Positions 1 to 10,582 of a DNA stretch of 64,000 bases are shown one piece after another. Position 1 is the first letter of the stretch. Each line of letters begins with the position of its first letter. The translations under genes and the position numbers were made by a program. Location of the stretch: assembly GCA_014529385.2 (NCBI GenBank), contig CM043967.1, forward strand, positions 8,832,501 through 8,896,500. The letters run 5' to 3'. This DNA comes from Adiantum capillus-veneris (Eukaryota > Streptophyta > Polypodiopsida > Polypodiales > Pteridaceae). A model generated the notes under the pieces. That model was not told where the DNA came from. It made no database searches and saw nothing but the letters and a program-made list of their open reading frames with translations.

Positions 1-143
1 TTTATTTTTTCTTTCATTTCTTGATTTTTGAAATTTTACCCTCTTTTGTTTACCATAAACACAATCTTCACAGAACTCTAAGTCCACTTCTTTCAAACCT
101 GGTAGAAGCTTCTTTGTTTGAAGGATTTGCATTCCTTTGGCAC

Positions 144-1427
144 TCATATGCCCAAGTCGGTAGTGCCACACCACACTGTCAACTTCTGTAGTTGCTGCAC
201 AAGCTGAAGGTTGCGTGCTATAGTACACAAGTAAAGTGTACCGACTTTTTCTCCCTTGGCAACCACCAAAGATCCCTTTGAGATCTTCCACCGTTTGTTT
301 CCGAATGCAATGTTGTGACCTTCATCGTCCAATTGTCCTGTAGAGATCAAATTTTTGCAAAGAGAAGGAACATGCCTAACATCTTTAAGCTTCCATTCAT
401 TTCCGTTAGCAGTTTTGACAGAAACTGTACCTTTGCCGACAATCTCACAAGCTTCATCATCTCCCAAGTATACATACCCAAAATTACCTTTGGTGTAGTA
501 TTGGAAATGTTGCTTGTGTGGTGTCGCATGGAATGAAGCCCCGGAATCTACTATCCAGGAATTAGACACATTGTCTAATGAGAGAATTAGAGCATCTTGC
601 TCTACTTTACCTGCCACATTGGCCTCCGATGTTGGCTTGTTGTCTTGAGACTCTGTCTCCTTCTTCTTCTTGGACCAGCAATCCTTCTTGACGTGGCCCT
701 TCTTGCCGCAGTTCCAACATTCAAGAACTGACTTTGTGCGTGACTTGCTCCGCCTTGAGCGATCACGACCCTTTTGGTTTTTGAACCTCTCCTTAGGCCT
801 TCCTCTTGTTTCCACTGATAGTGCAGCACTTGATGATTCTGTTGTGCTTCTCCTTCGCATTTCCTCGCTTAGGAGAACACCCACAACATCATCAAACTTA
901 AGAGTATTTGTGCCAGAGATAGAATTACTTATAGCCATCACAAGGCTGCCCCAACTATCCGGTAGAGATGATAGTATAAGGAGAGCTCGCACTTCGTCAT
1001 CGAAATTGATTTTCACTGATCGAAGTTGACTTATGTTTGTGTTAAAGTCATTTAGGTGTTCTGCAACTGAACCATTCTCTGCCATCTTTAGATTGAACAA
1101 GCGCTTCATAAGAAATACCTTATTGGATGCCGATGGTTTCTCGTAGAAGTCGTCAAGTGACTTCATCAAGTCCTCCGTGGTCTTCATCTCCAAAACATTG
1201 AAGGCCACCGTTGACGCCAAGCTTAACCGGATTGTTCCCAGTGCCTTTCGATCAAGGACAATCCATGCTTCATCTGCCATTGTTGCGGGCTTCTTCGCAA
1301 GACCACCTACTGGCAAATAGAGGTCCTTCTGGTAGAGATAGTCTTCAATCTGCATCTTCCAATGTTGATAGTTTTTGCCGTTGAACTTCTCAATCCTGAG
1401 CCTAACTTCCTCCGCCATAACTCCCAC
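144..1427 (-). CDS. Copia gag-protease polyprotein (frameshifted)
   Basis: A 427-residue frame begins just inside the PBS. Its N-terminal part matches the copia Gag (UBN2-type) fold, with FNGKNYQHWKMQIEDYL near residue 14. A CCHC zinc knuckle (CWNCGKKGHVKKDC) lies near residues 238-251, followed by the retropepsin active site WIVDSGASFHAT near residue 290. The frame ends at the start of the pre-integrase region (NLQLVQQLQ). The next motif, WHYRLGHMSAKGM, continues in another frame down to base 1 and includes C-x2-C of the integrase zinc finger (FCEDCVYGKQ). The break is a short insertion or deletion around 170-200. In copia elements this polyprotein forms the virus-like particle and processes itself. 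Shorter frames overlapping it on the plus strand are shadows. Confidence 0.93.
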   Translation of the reverse strand: MGVMAEEVRLRIEKFNGKNYQHWKMQIEDYLYQKDLYLPVGGLAKKPATMADEAWIVLDRKALGTIRLSLASTVAFNVLEMKTTEDLMKSLDDFYEKPSASNKVFLMKRLFNLKMAENGSVAEHLNDFNTNISQLRSVKINFDDEVRALLILSSLPDSWGSLVMAISNSISGTNTLKFDDVVGVLLSEEMRRRSTTESSSAALSVETRGRPKERFKNQKGRDRSRRSKSRTKSVLECWNCGKKGHVKKDCWSKKKKETESQDNKPTSEANVAGKVEQDALILSLDNVSNSWIVDSGASFHATPHKQHFQYYTKGNFGYVYLGDDEACEIVGKGTVSVKTANGNEWKLKDVRHVPSLCKNLISTGQLDDEGHNIAFGNKRWKISKGSLVVAKGEKVGTLYLCTIARNLQLVQQLQKLTVWCGTTDLGI

Positions 1428-1478
1428 TCAATTCAAGGAAATATTTTCCTTGAGATAATTTAGCTACGAGCAAACCTT

Positions 1479-1490
1479 GCTCTGATACCA
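1479..1490 (-). other. tRNA-iMet primer-binding site
   Basis: The minus strand reads TGGTATCAGAGC, the standard plant PBS complementary to the 3' end of initiator tRNA-Met. It sits two bases from the LTR end and about 50 bp before the gag start. Confidence 0.9.
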
Positions 1491-1492
1491 GT

Positions 1493-2168
1493 TGTAAGAA
1501 AATAAGACGTAGCTAAATAGATTTTTGAGTAGATTACTTAATGGAGAGAGATAGATTTCACACACAAGAGATTATAGAGTAGAGAGAGAGAGAGAGAGAT
1601 TATACACGATATACGTGGTTCACCCAATGTGGGCTACGTCCATGGGAAAGCAGCCACTCAATGGCTTTAGTACTTCAAAACAAGAAGTAGTTTACAAAGG
1701 GATTATACCCTTAATGGAGCTCCCGCCTTGCTTCACTCTCACCACCTCACACTCACCTTGTTGCATCAACTTCACACTATGAAATGTGTGTAGAAATGGC
1801 CTCCTTTTACAGGCCAAAAGGGCTGCCCTCTCTTATGAGAGACAACCATGTGTAGCCGCCCTTGTGCGAATAAGTCCAAATCGGACCCTCCAATCCGCCC
1901 ATGTGTGGCCGCCCTTGAGAAGACAAGTCCGCTTTTGAATTCGGCCACCGGCCATTGACTTCCGACCACCAGCCAACCGACCGGTTGTTTTTCGACCACT
2001 TTCCGGCCGCCGTCCGGCCATAATATTCCGGCGAAAAAAAAAGTCTCGGGGGCCTCCGCTCCCGAGGCCTCTAAAGTTGTCCCTGATTCTTGTCCGTGAA
2101 AATTTTGGTTTCCGGTGAGTGATTTTCCTTCACGCACGATGGCTTCTCCTCATAATGGGGGCCTTACA
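1493..2168 (-). repeat. 5' LTR of copia element 1
   Basis: Bounded by the inverted ends TGTAAG (1493) and CTTACA (2168) and adjoining a PBS, so the 676-bp span fits an LTR. It holds a (GA)n run near 1579-1600. The second LTR is not in the window, so the outer edge rests on the TG...CA ends alone. Confidence 0.8.
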
Positions 2169-2978
2169 AATGTGCGCTTTTACCACAGAAAATTACAAGG
2201 GTAAATTAGGCTCCATACTTAACATAGGTGGCCCTCACAAATGTGGTAAGCAAAACTACAACATTTTTCACTCCAATTTGGGACCCATTCTATAGCAAAG
2301 GGAGAAGCATTGGGGAGTTCATCATCCATACCAATGGGGTCCTCTCTAGAAGTGATTTTGGAGAGATGATCCACTCGTCATGTTTGCCTTCTTTCTTTAC
2401 TACAACCACAAAATAAAATTCGAGTACGGTAAAAATCATCAAACTATTTGACCCATGTTGGAAAGTTTTTTGACTAAGTAGAGTGGAGCTCGATGGTCTA
2501 CAAAGAAGACACACTTATGTATTCCTTTTAAACTACCTTGCTAGATTTATACTTTTCTTTCTTGGATGTTTTTTATTTTCTAAAAGAGGATGGATCTGTT
2601 TTAATCTTTGGTTTCTTTTTGGGTTTAGATTTACAAATGGGATCAATTTCTCATTTAGTCAGGTTGAAATCCATTCTAAAACCCTTCCTTGCTTTCATTG
2701 GATTTCTCTTTTGATGGAGTCATAGGCTTCCACTTGAAAACATATATTTTGTTTTGCTTCTTGATTGTTTGGATCGTTTGATGCCCTTTGAAATAGTATG
2801 ATTTTGCTTGCATCTTTGTGTCTCCGTGAAGTGTCTCTATCCTCATTGGATTTGATTGTAAAGAGGGATTTAACCCTGGGTATCTCATTGTTGGATCCAC
2901 TATAAGACACTTCAAGGTTAATTATTGTGGATGCTTTCACTTGTTAATCTTATCCATCATGGACCAAACACATGCAAT
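2169..2978. other. Unassigned stretch between two copia elements
   Basis: Only short frames (up to about 80 codons) without recognisable motifs. T-rich sequence lies at 2520-2660. I see nothing that can be named. Confidence 0.5.
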
Positions 2979-3002
2979 TGTTGGAATTAGGTTGTAGGGA
3001 TG

Positions 3003-3191
3003 CACACACAACTTGGAGAAGCTCAAGACACACAACACAGAGTGTATTGCTGAGTGCACAAATAGAAAGATAAGTTAGCCCTAGAGTGATGGGCATATAT
3101 TCAATGCACGGGGGGAAAAAAACCTTGTAGTGAGGAATAAAGTGCCCCGATGGTCCTAAATGTGTCCACACACATCACTATCACATATATG
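3003..3191. repeat. Dispersed repeat shared with 10402-10582
   Basis: About 185 bp align with 10402-10582. Shared blocks include 'agagtgtattgct', 'gccctagagtgatgg' and 'cacacacatcact'. Both copies lie next to copia LTR-type sequence, so this may be a remnant of a related LTR or flank. Confidence 0.6.
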
Positions 3192-3399
3192 GTAACGAAC
3201 GCGCCTCTGGGAGTGATGTGGTGAATGAAAAGTGGCACATAAATATAGGGAAAAGCCATGCTCTACGTACATGATCAATCCTCAAAGGGAAGAAAGCTTA
3301 AAGCTTTGCAAAAATCCTAAGACTACTCACGAGCCAATATTGGCCTTTGTGAATAGATATGCAAGGTTGTTCTATGTTGGCACAAAAGCCAAGCTAATC

Positions 3400-3790
3400 T
3401 CTCTTTTTGAGACTCTCTCCTCCCTTTCATAATGATAATGCATCTCAATGTCCTTTGTGTGAGCATGAAGAATTTGGTTCCTTTGCAAATGCCGATGCGC
3501 TCTGGCTGTTAGTGTAGATAATGTTGGCAGTGTCTTGTCCAACACTCAAATCAACCATAAGGCATTGAGCCATGCACACTCAACTAGCTGTGAGGATTGC
3601 CATGTACTAAGCTTCACAACTAGAAGTGGCCAAAGTAGGATGCTTCTTTCTCAACCATGATATGCATGAGCTATTGAGCATGAAACCAAACCACTTGTGG
3701 ACACTCGTGTGTCATAACAACCATGCCAATTTGAGTTCAAAAAAGCATGCAAAATATGGTGGCAATGATCCCCTCCTTAGAATAGAACAA
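3400..3790 (-). pseudogene. Copia RNase H relic
   Basis: Conceptual minus-strand translation in shifting frames gives the copia RNase H signatures: DTRVSTSG, then KKHPTLATSSCEA (the site of SSCEAEY, with a stop replacing the second Glu), then an ECAWL-like stretch (seen as VECAWLNALW), then HTKDIEMHYHYERE (compare TKHIEIHYHFIRE). It directly follows the RT in element order. Multiple frameshifts make it non-functional. Confidence 0.75.
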
Positions 3791-3946
3791 ACCAAGATGT
3801 TAAGTGCCACTCAAGTAGCAAAAGATCCTTTTAACAACCTACCAAGGCTTAGACCCTAGGCTATGCATAAATCTACTGACCTATGAGACTGCAAACTGAA
3901 TATTCGGCCTTGTATATCATACGTAAATAAGGCTTCCAATAATAGT

Positions 3947-4600
3947 CTAATAATGAGTGACATCCACAAGATCTTTAGCATTGTAAAGACTCAATCTTAA
4001 ACCTATTTCCATTGGAGTAGCAATAGGTTTGTAATCCTCAAGTCCAAACTTACATAGTAATGTATCTTTCATCTTGAAAATAGCATTCAATTTAGCCTTG
4101 AATTTAGCATTGTGTGTCTCATTTGGATTAGTAGTCATCAAATCATTTACATACAAAACGACAATGAGATATACATAACCCTCACATTTGACATATAAAG
4201 TGCTTTGAGTTGGACTACTACAAAAGCCTTGTTTGACCAATTTGAGTGACAACTTTCTCATACCAAGCACAAGGAGACTCAACCCATATAAAGCTTTCTT
4301 ATGTTTGCACACTTTATTTTCTTCTCCTTTCTTGACAAAACCATGAGACTGCATTACATATACTTCCTCAAATATATCACCATTCAAGAAAATAGTAACA
4401 ATGTTTGATTGATGTAAATTCCATCCAAAGTAAACTCCCAATGCACATAGATAACAAACGGTAATCATATGACACGTGGGAGGGAAAATCTCTTCATAGT
4501 CAATGCCTTTTTGTTGTGCATAATGTTTTGCCTTGTAGTGATCAATCTCACTTTTTGGCTTACTTGTAAACCCACTTTGTACTAATGGCCTTTTTGCCAA
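3947..4600 (-). pseudogene. Copia reverse transcriptase fragment
   Basis: A 217-residue open frame carries copia RT landmarks: GIDYEEIFPPT (compare GIDYEETFAPV), FLNGDIFEEVYV, then GFVKKGEENKVCKHKKALYGL, and LYVNDLMTT, the YVDDL box with one catalytic Asp changed to Asn. After IFKMKDTLLCKFG it jumps to the ATPMEIGLRLS region, so roughly 70 residues of the canonical domain are missing. The altered YVDDL and the deletion argue against activity. Confidence 0.88.
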
Positions 4601-5037
4601 GAGAGAAATTGCATAAAGCCCATGCTTCGTTTTCTATAATTGCATCATGTTATATTTGCATTAGAACCATTCAATCCTTTTAAGTATGCGCCTCATCAAA
4701 TGAAAGATATTTCTCTTCAATAAACTAGAAACAGACAGAGGTCTCAAAGAAGCACATAGAGGGATATATCTTAGAGGGAGTGTGCATGACTAAGGGTTGG
4801 TAGCTTAGAAAAATAATGAGGTTATGCTTGAAAGATAATTTGCATGGCCATCTTATTTGCATTTATGCTTGTATGCTCCTTTGTTTCATGGTGTTTATGT
4901 CTCTATGATTTATGTATATGGAGTTGTGGATGTGTCTGATGCCAATATACTTCTTGGTGGGCTATAGTCATGAAATTTTGCATGCTCTTCTGCATTTTCC
5001 CTCTGTTTTTGAGAACAATTCAGAAAAACAACGTAAA

Positions 5038-5215
<178 letters not shown>

Positions 5216-5399
5216 GGCCAAGGTACTGTACTAGGATGAGAGCTTAATCGTATAGTAGCATTTTGTCATGTTGTAGATGCAAATAGAATGTCTTCAGGGG
5301 TTAAGGAAATGAACTTTGGATAGGATGTTTTTTGGCTCATTAGGGTCTTTAGAATAGTGTTTCTAGACACTAGTGTAACAGACTTGATCTCGACTATTT

Positions 5400-5683
5400 A
5401 GGATTGCATGCATTATGAAGGATTTTTGCTTGATTAAGTGGATACACCCATGCATGCTTGGAGTGGTCATCAATCAAAGTCAGGTAATTACCCAAGGATG
5501 GAGTTTGCATAGGCCCACAAACATTTGTGCACAAGTTGTAATGCATGTAGCCCTTACTGAATCATCCTTTGGAAACTTTGAATGCTGCATTGTACCCAAA
5601 ATACAACCTTCACAAACATGATTAGAAGGTCCTTCAAGAGGTGGCAAAGAAGCAACCATAACAAATTTTTGCAAACGCACCAA
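5400..5683 (-). pseudogene. Copia integrase fragment
   Basis: Minus-strand translation gives HVCEGCILGTMQHSKFPKDD, the end of the copia pre-integrase zinc finger. In another frame it continues into TPSLGNYLTLIDDHSKHAWV, the start of the integrase core with its first catalytic Asp region (canonical FIDDHSR..WVY). The remainder of the core is lost toward the microsatellite. Confidence 0.82.
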
Positions 5684-5924
5684 ACTAGCAAAATTTATAT
5701 GCTCGGAACGTGCATGTCAAAGTTTGGCATGCTCAGAACGTGCATGTTTTCCATCTGGGAAAAAGCCTTTGAATCCACAACTATATTTGAAAAATTCTTC
5801 CCATAGTTGTCATACAAAGTCAGCTTATATAGGCCATGACATAAAAATGTGCGCTGCAACAATTTTATCACCAAAACCATGATCATGAACTGTTCATTTA
5901 TCATCCAGAAATTAGAGAACAAGA

Positions 5925-6326
5925 CTAAGTCTTGCAAGTGTAGATACAAAAAAAAAGATTCTTTTTTATCCCTGGTATATAAAGAGCATCAACAAGTCTG
6001 AAAGAACTACCATTCATAGCAGCTAGCACAACTTCTTGGACCGGATTGACACAAGTGACCATACCATGAGGAACAATCTCAAGAGAGGCAAACAAGTTAC
6101 GATGTGAAGTAATATGCTTTGCATCACCACTATCAAAGTACCAAACTTGTGAATCTGCAGCAATTGACATACATGCATCATGGACACAAGGATCATAAGT
6201 ACCTTCTACGCTAAATTCCCACTCTGCATCTAGATCAATATCATAATCTCCATTTACAGAAGATTCTACAATAGTTTCACTAGTAGTAGATCTAGCCTCT
6301 TTCTTCTTTGCTTCTTTTGCCTTCAA
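5925..6326 (-). pseudogene. Copia protease domain
   Basis: A 133-residue frame contains QVWYFDSGDAKHITSHRNLF, matching the retropepsin site W-x-D-S-G-A-x-x-H-x-T of copia. It then has VDALYIPGIKKNLF, the conserved downstream V..VL.VP....NLLS segment. It lies between the gag relic and the integrase relic on the same strand. Confidence 0.85.
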
Positions 6327-6334
6327 CTTGGGAC

Positions 6335-7218
6335 ATTGCTTTATTAAGTGATCATTAGCCTTGCAATAATGTCACACACATCTTCTTCTTACCTTTTTCA
6401 CTAGAATTCCTAGACGAGTTGTTGCTAATAGAAGCACTAGACATAGGTGATCTACTACTCACAAAAGAATCACAAGAAGTGGTTGCATTGCTATTACCAC
6501 CTTTTCTTTGAGCACTAACAAAAGCTTGCTCACTTGTACGCTTTTTAGCCTTGTTCTTTCTTGAAAGTGACTTTTGTAATAGCAATGTGCATAATGCATC
6601 AAACTTGATAGCTTGGGGGTTCCTTAGATCATACGTCTCCAAGCACTAGCAAAAGTCTAGTAAGAGTCTGGAAAGGAATCAAGAACAATCTGTACAAGTG
6701 AGTTGTCAAAATAACTTCACATGAAGAAATGAGTTGCTCATTGATATCCTTGATTTCAACAAGAAAAGTTTCCATGTCATCTTCCTCTTACATAATCTTT
6801 GACTCTAGATCTTTACACATCAATGCAATTTTAGCTTCATTGTGACTTGCATATATATAGACTAGCCAAAGTATCCTAAGCCTACATTCTGGTTTTGCTG
6901 AGCAAATGTGAGGAGAAATAGTACTCTTCATAAATAATGGAAACAATGCATGAGCCTGCACATCTCTAATGTCCGAATGAGATTGCTCAATCTTAGGCAA
7001 AACAACTCTAGCATCAACAAATTTGATAGACTCTACAACATCCTCAACAAAGCATGTATCCATAAAAGACGTGTACATCAATTCCCTACTCATCATTCCA
7101 AATGCACTTTGACACAAGAACATGTGTCATCATGTAAAGTCCACATTGGGTAGTTATCCCCATCCAATTTGTCTTCAACAACAAACATCTTGAAAACATC
7201 TATGTTGTTGTCAGCCAT
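6335..7218 (-). pseudogene. Copia gag relic
   Basis: Translation starts at 7218 with MADNNIDVFKMFVVEDKLDG followed by NYPMW, the usual copia Gag opening (KLDG.NY..W). Broken frames follow at 7123-6788 and 6642-6355. The last is Ser/Lys rich with VSAQRKGGN and precedes a degenerate zinc-knuckle region. The ATG is about 330 bp inside the PBS. Confidence 0.78.
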
Positions 7219-7547
7219 GGCGAGTGACTGCACTCGATGTGAAAACTATCCCCAAATAGGAAAAACAAATTAGGACTAATACATGCGATATAGGACAACC
7301 CAAATAGGAGTGTAAGAGGCTTGTTTTACAGAAAATTGCAATGACAAAATGTTGCACAAAAGGACAAAATTTCCTATGCAAATATTTCTTGTAGTGGAAA
7401 CAGAATGAGCCCAAATCAAAATTCTAAACATCCTAAGCTCTATGAGCTTGCTCAAAGTATTACTCAACCTATAATGCTCACCAAAACTCACCTCAATGGA
7501 GAAAGAGAGCAGGGGTGCTTGTGACTATGCCTGGGAGGATGCAACCC

Positions 7548-7559
7548 GCTCTGATACCA
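7548..7559 (-). other. tRNA-iMet primer-binding site of copia 2
   Basis: Minus strand TGGTATCAGAGC, two bases from the LTR edge at 7562. Confidence 0.88.
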
Positions 7560-7561
7560 AT

Positions 7562-7991
7562 TGTTGGAATTAGGGTTTCACTGATATGTAATGTCTATAG
7601 TGGATAGACCAATGAGACATTCATCGTAGTGAGAGAATCATAACAATTAGGAGTAATTAGATTGGATAGAATGTACTCAATGCAATGAGATGAAACTTTC
7701 TTAACTGATTAGAATGAGAGATAAATACAAGTTTAGCATAGTTTCCTTATATAGGAAAGTGGAAAATAAGGCAAGAGAGATATGCACCACAAATGGAAAG
7801 GGGAAAGTAGCATTTGGGCTAGAACATGTACCATGTGTCTATAAAGTAGAGCATATGTGCATGCCATGAGAAGCATGCAGTAGAGATTCCTATGTACGAG
7901 GTTGTATCCATGCATATAGGGGTGCATGCTAGTATGATTGGCTTTAGGGATTGTTCATATATTGAGTGTAAGCTAAAGGCTTGTCCCAATA
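7562..7991 (-). repeat. 5' LTR of copia element 2
   Basis: Begins TGTTGG at 7562. Its far end, CCCAATA at 7991, matches CCCAACA at the end of a related repeat at 10404. The two share blocks such as 'ggatagacca', 'gatatgcaccacaaatgg' and 'gtgtaagctaaaggctt'. Confidence 0.78.
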
Positions 7992-8289
7992 GATGCCCCC
8001 ATAAGCTGAAGCTTACATGAAATGCATGGATTCTAATATGGGCAACATAGGGTAACTACATATGGTTCATAATATGAATCTGTTGCAAGAGGGTGTTATT
8101 CTTCAACATGTACTTTGCATTTGGAATCTATAGGATTCTTTTAGTGCTTAGCATTATCTTTGAAGAAACGCATGTTAGGTGCATGTCCCTTCTTGTTTGA
8201 ATGAGGGTACACCTTAATGGGCAAGCCATCTTGGAATTTATGGTTGCTTTTGCCACAATGTGAGCCATTGCATTATTTTGAGACCTTGT

Positions 8290-8905
8290 GTAAGTTCCAA
8301 TTATTTTTTCTTCCTCTAGAAATGAATTGATCGCATCTTCAATTGCAAGGATGAATTCTCTCCTTGAGCATGATTACAATGTTATCAAAGCTACTTGGTA
8401 GAGCTTTAAGAAGGATGTCTATTTTATCCTCGTCTGGAGCTTATACCTCGGAATAAACAAGCTAGGTGGAGATACTTTTAAGTTTGTTCACAAGGCTAGC
8501 AACGTCATCTTGATCTTGCATATTGAGACCATAAAGTTGAATATGCAGGCTCATCTTGGAGTGCATACCTCGAGCACCAAAAAGATGCTCTAGGGTTTTC
8601 CAAGCATGAAGAGTGGATGTAGCATCGTCAATGTGATGGTTAAAGTCATCTTTGAAGGCCGTGATGATGATTCCAAGTGCTTATTTATCTTTAGTTTGTT
8701 GTTGAGAATTTAAGGTTCGTATAAAGGCTTCCCCAAACCGGATGGCAGTTTTACAATGCTCCACAGGTTCTTTTTCATGAGCACCCTTCACTTTTGTTTT
8801 CTAGGTGTGAAACCTAATGCCATTGAACTTGTCAATATTTTGGTGGCATTCTTACCAAAAAACTTGGCAGTGTCTTGATCCTTTGCGAATTTGGAGTGCA
8901 ATGTG
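8290..8905 (-). pseudogene. Third copia gag relic
   Basis: No long frame survives. Minus-strand translation still gives a contiguous Gag-like series: a WKTK-like start, HIDDATSTLHAWKTLEHLFG, then GMHSKMSLHIQLYGLNMQDQ, DDVASLVNKLKSIS and DKIDILLKALPSSFDN. This order (W..L...F, then L...L..L.M, then L..LP.S) is the UBN2-type copia Gag core. It probably belongs with the LTR-like repeat ending at 10404. Confidence 0.72.
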
Positions 8906-8964
8906 GGAGCCTTTTTAGCTCATATGATGTAGCAAATGGTGTTACAACCAAAGAATAGTGTCTT

Positions 8965-9110
8965 TACATGGGGGGCAAGGCCGGGCAATTCAGGTAGTCT
9001 ATGTGCAATTCAGGCAGGTGCGGGCAATTTGAGTAGGCATAAACAATTCAGGTAGCTTACGGATAGTTACGGGAGTTTGCAAGTAGGTGCATGTAGTTTG
9101 AGTAACCCGG
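8965..9110. repeat. Short degenerate repeats ('gcaattcaggtag')
   Basis: Several imperfect copies of a motif like 'ggcaattcaggtag' or 'gcaatttgagtagg' occur at irregular 20-30 bp spacing. Confidence 0.5.
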
Positions 9111-9196
9111 GGGTTTTATGCCATGTGCCTCAAAAATCGTCCCTTATCTCCCCTTTTAGAGGTAGCTTCCACCACTTTTTGTCCACAACAAACACG

Positions 9197-9206
9197 CCCC
9201 CCCCCC

Positions 9207-9237
<31 letters not shown>

Positions 9238-9239
9238 AC
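9197..9239. repeat. Poly-C tract followed by (CA)n
   Basis: 27 C residues (9197-9223) followed by alternating AC to 9239. The exact length may be an assembly or sequencing artefact. Confidence 0.9.
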
Positions 9240-9789
9240 GTTTAAGGTGGCAATTAATGGCACTAATCTCCTTCAAATTAGGTGATTGAGGAATCAAACA
9301 AAAGCTATAAATAGAGAGATTTGTGCACATAATTTAAAGAAATAAGATGGAGCTTTTGATTTTGCAAATAATCAAGTCAAGAATGCACAAACAATTATGG
9401 GATTTGATCAAGATGTTACCTCTTGATGCTTGAGCCAAGGGTGACACAAATCAGTGCAATTAAAAGCTCGTGTAAGCCTTTATGCACTCACATACATTCC
9501 AATGGTCAATCCATGCACTCCAACAAGGTAAATTTCTCAGAGAAGTCGAGAAGAGCAAGAAATAAAGCTGCAATCAAGCAAAAGAGAAAACAAAACATGC
9601 ACAAAACTAGAGATTGATCCCAATTAGCTCTAATCACTTGGTTAGGGAAGTGGCTTCAGATGAATTAACCTACTCCTAAAGAGTTATGAGTCAATTTAGT
9701 TTAGAGAGAGAGAGAGAGAGAGAGAGAGCACTAAATCTAACATAAGGATCTAACCAATGTAATTAGGAGATACTAGTTACATGTTAGCT

Positions 9790-10404
9790 TTAATACCTAA
9801 TGTAATGCCTATGGTGGATAGACCAACAACGCTTTCATAATAGTGAGAGCATCATAAAAATTAGGAGTAAGTAGATTAGAGAGATTGTACTTAGTGCAAT
9901 GAAATGAAACTTGATTGATAGATTAGAATGAGAGAGATTATACTCAGTGCAATGAAATGAAACTTGATTGATTGATTAGAATGAGAGAGAATTTTTACAA
10001 GTTTATCATAGTGGACTTATATAGGCTCACTGATGGAAAGTGAAAATCAAGGCAAGAGGGATATGCACCACAAATGGAAAGGGGCAAGTAGAATGTGGAC
10101 TACGACATGTAGCATGTGGCTATAAAGTGTAGCATATGTGCATGGCAATGAAAGTTGATTGATTGATTAGAATGAGAGAGATTTTTACAAGTTTAGCATA
10201 GTGGACTTATATAGGCTCAATGATGGAAAGTGAAAATCAAGGCAAGAGGGATATGCACCACAAATGGAAAGGGGCAAATAGCATGTAGACTATAAAAGTG
10301 TAGTATGTGTGCATAGCATGAGAAGCATACATTAGGGATTCCTATGTAGGAGGTTGTATCCATGCACATACGAATTGAGTGTAAGCTAAAGGCTTATCCC
10401 AACA
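9790..10404 (-). repeat. Copia LTR-like repeat with internal 191-bp duplication
   Basis: Related to the LTR at 7562-7991 and ending CCCAACA at 10404. A segment beginning 'attgattagaatgagagaga' occurs at 9971 and again at 10162, so about 190 bp including the 'gatatgcaccacaaatgg' block are duplicated in tandem with small differences. No clear PBS is seen at the inner edge. Confidence 0.65.
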
Positions 10405-10582
10405 CACATATCTTGGAGAAGATGGAGAAGCTTAAGGATAACAATAGAGAGTGTATTGCTTAGTGCACAAATAAAAAGATAAGTGAGCCCTAGAGTGATG
10501 GTCATATATACAATGCACAAGGGGGGGCAAACCTCCTAGTGAGGGAAATTGTGTGTTCACACACATCACTACTACATGTGTG
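10402..10582. repeat. Dispersed repeat shared with 3003-3191
   Basis: Second copy of the ~185-bp repeat described at 3003, directly abutting the LTR-like end CCCAACA. Confidence 0.6.

Larger units (their letters stand above)
1..2168 (-). mobile_element. Ty1/copia LTR retrotransposon, 5' half
   Basis: Read on the minus strand, the element runs 5' LTR (2168-1493), PBS (1490-1479), gag and protease (1427-144), then the pre-integrase zinc region (about 175-1), which leaves the window. The order gag, protease, integrase with the WHYRLGHMS pre-integrase motif is that of Ty1/copia. The 3' half and 3' LTR lie outside the window, so age and TSD cannot be read. A frameshift near 170-200 breaks the polyprotein, so this copy is probably dead. 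Confidence 0.92.
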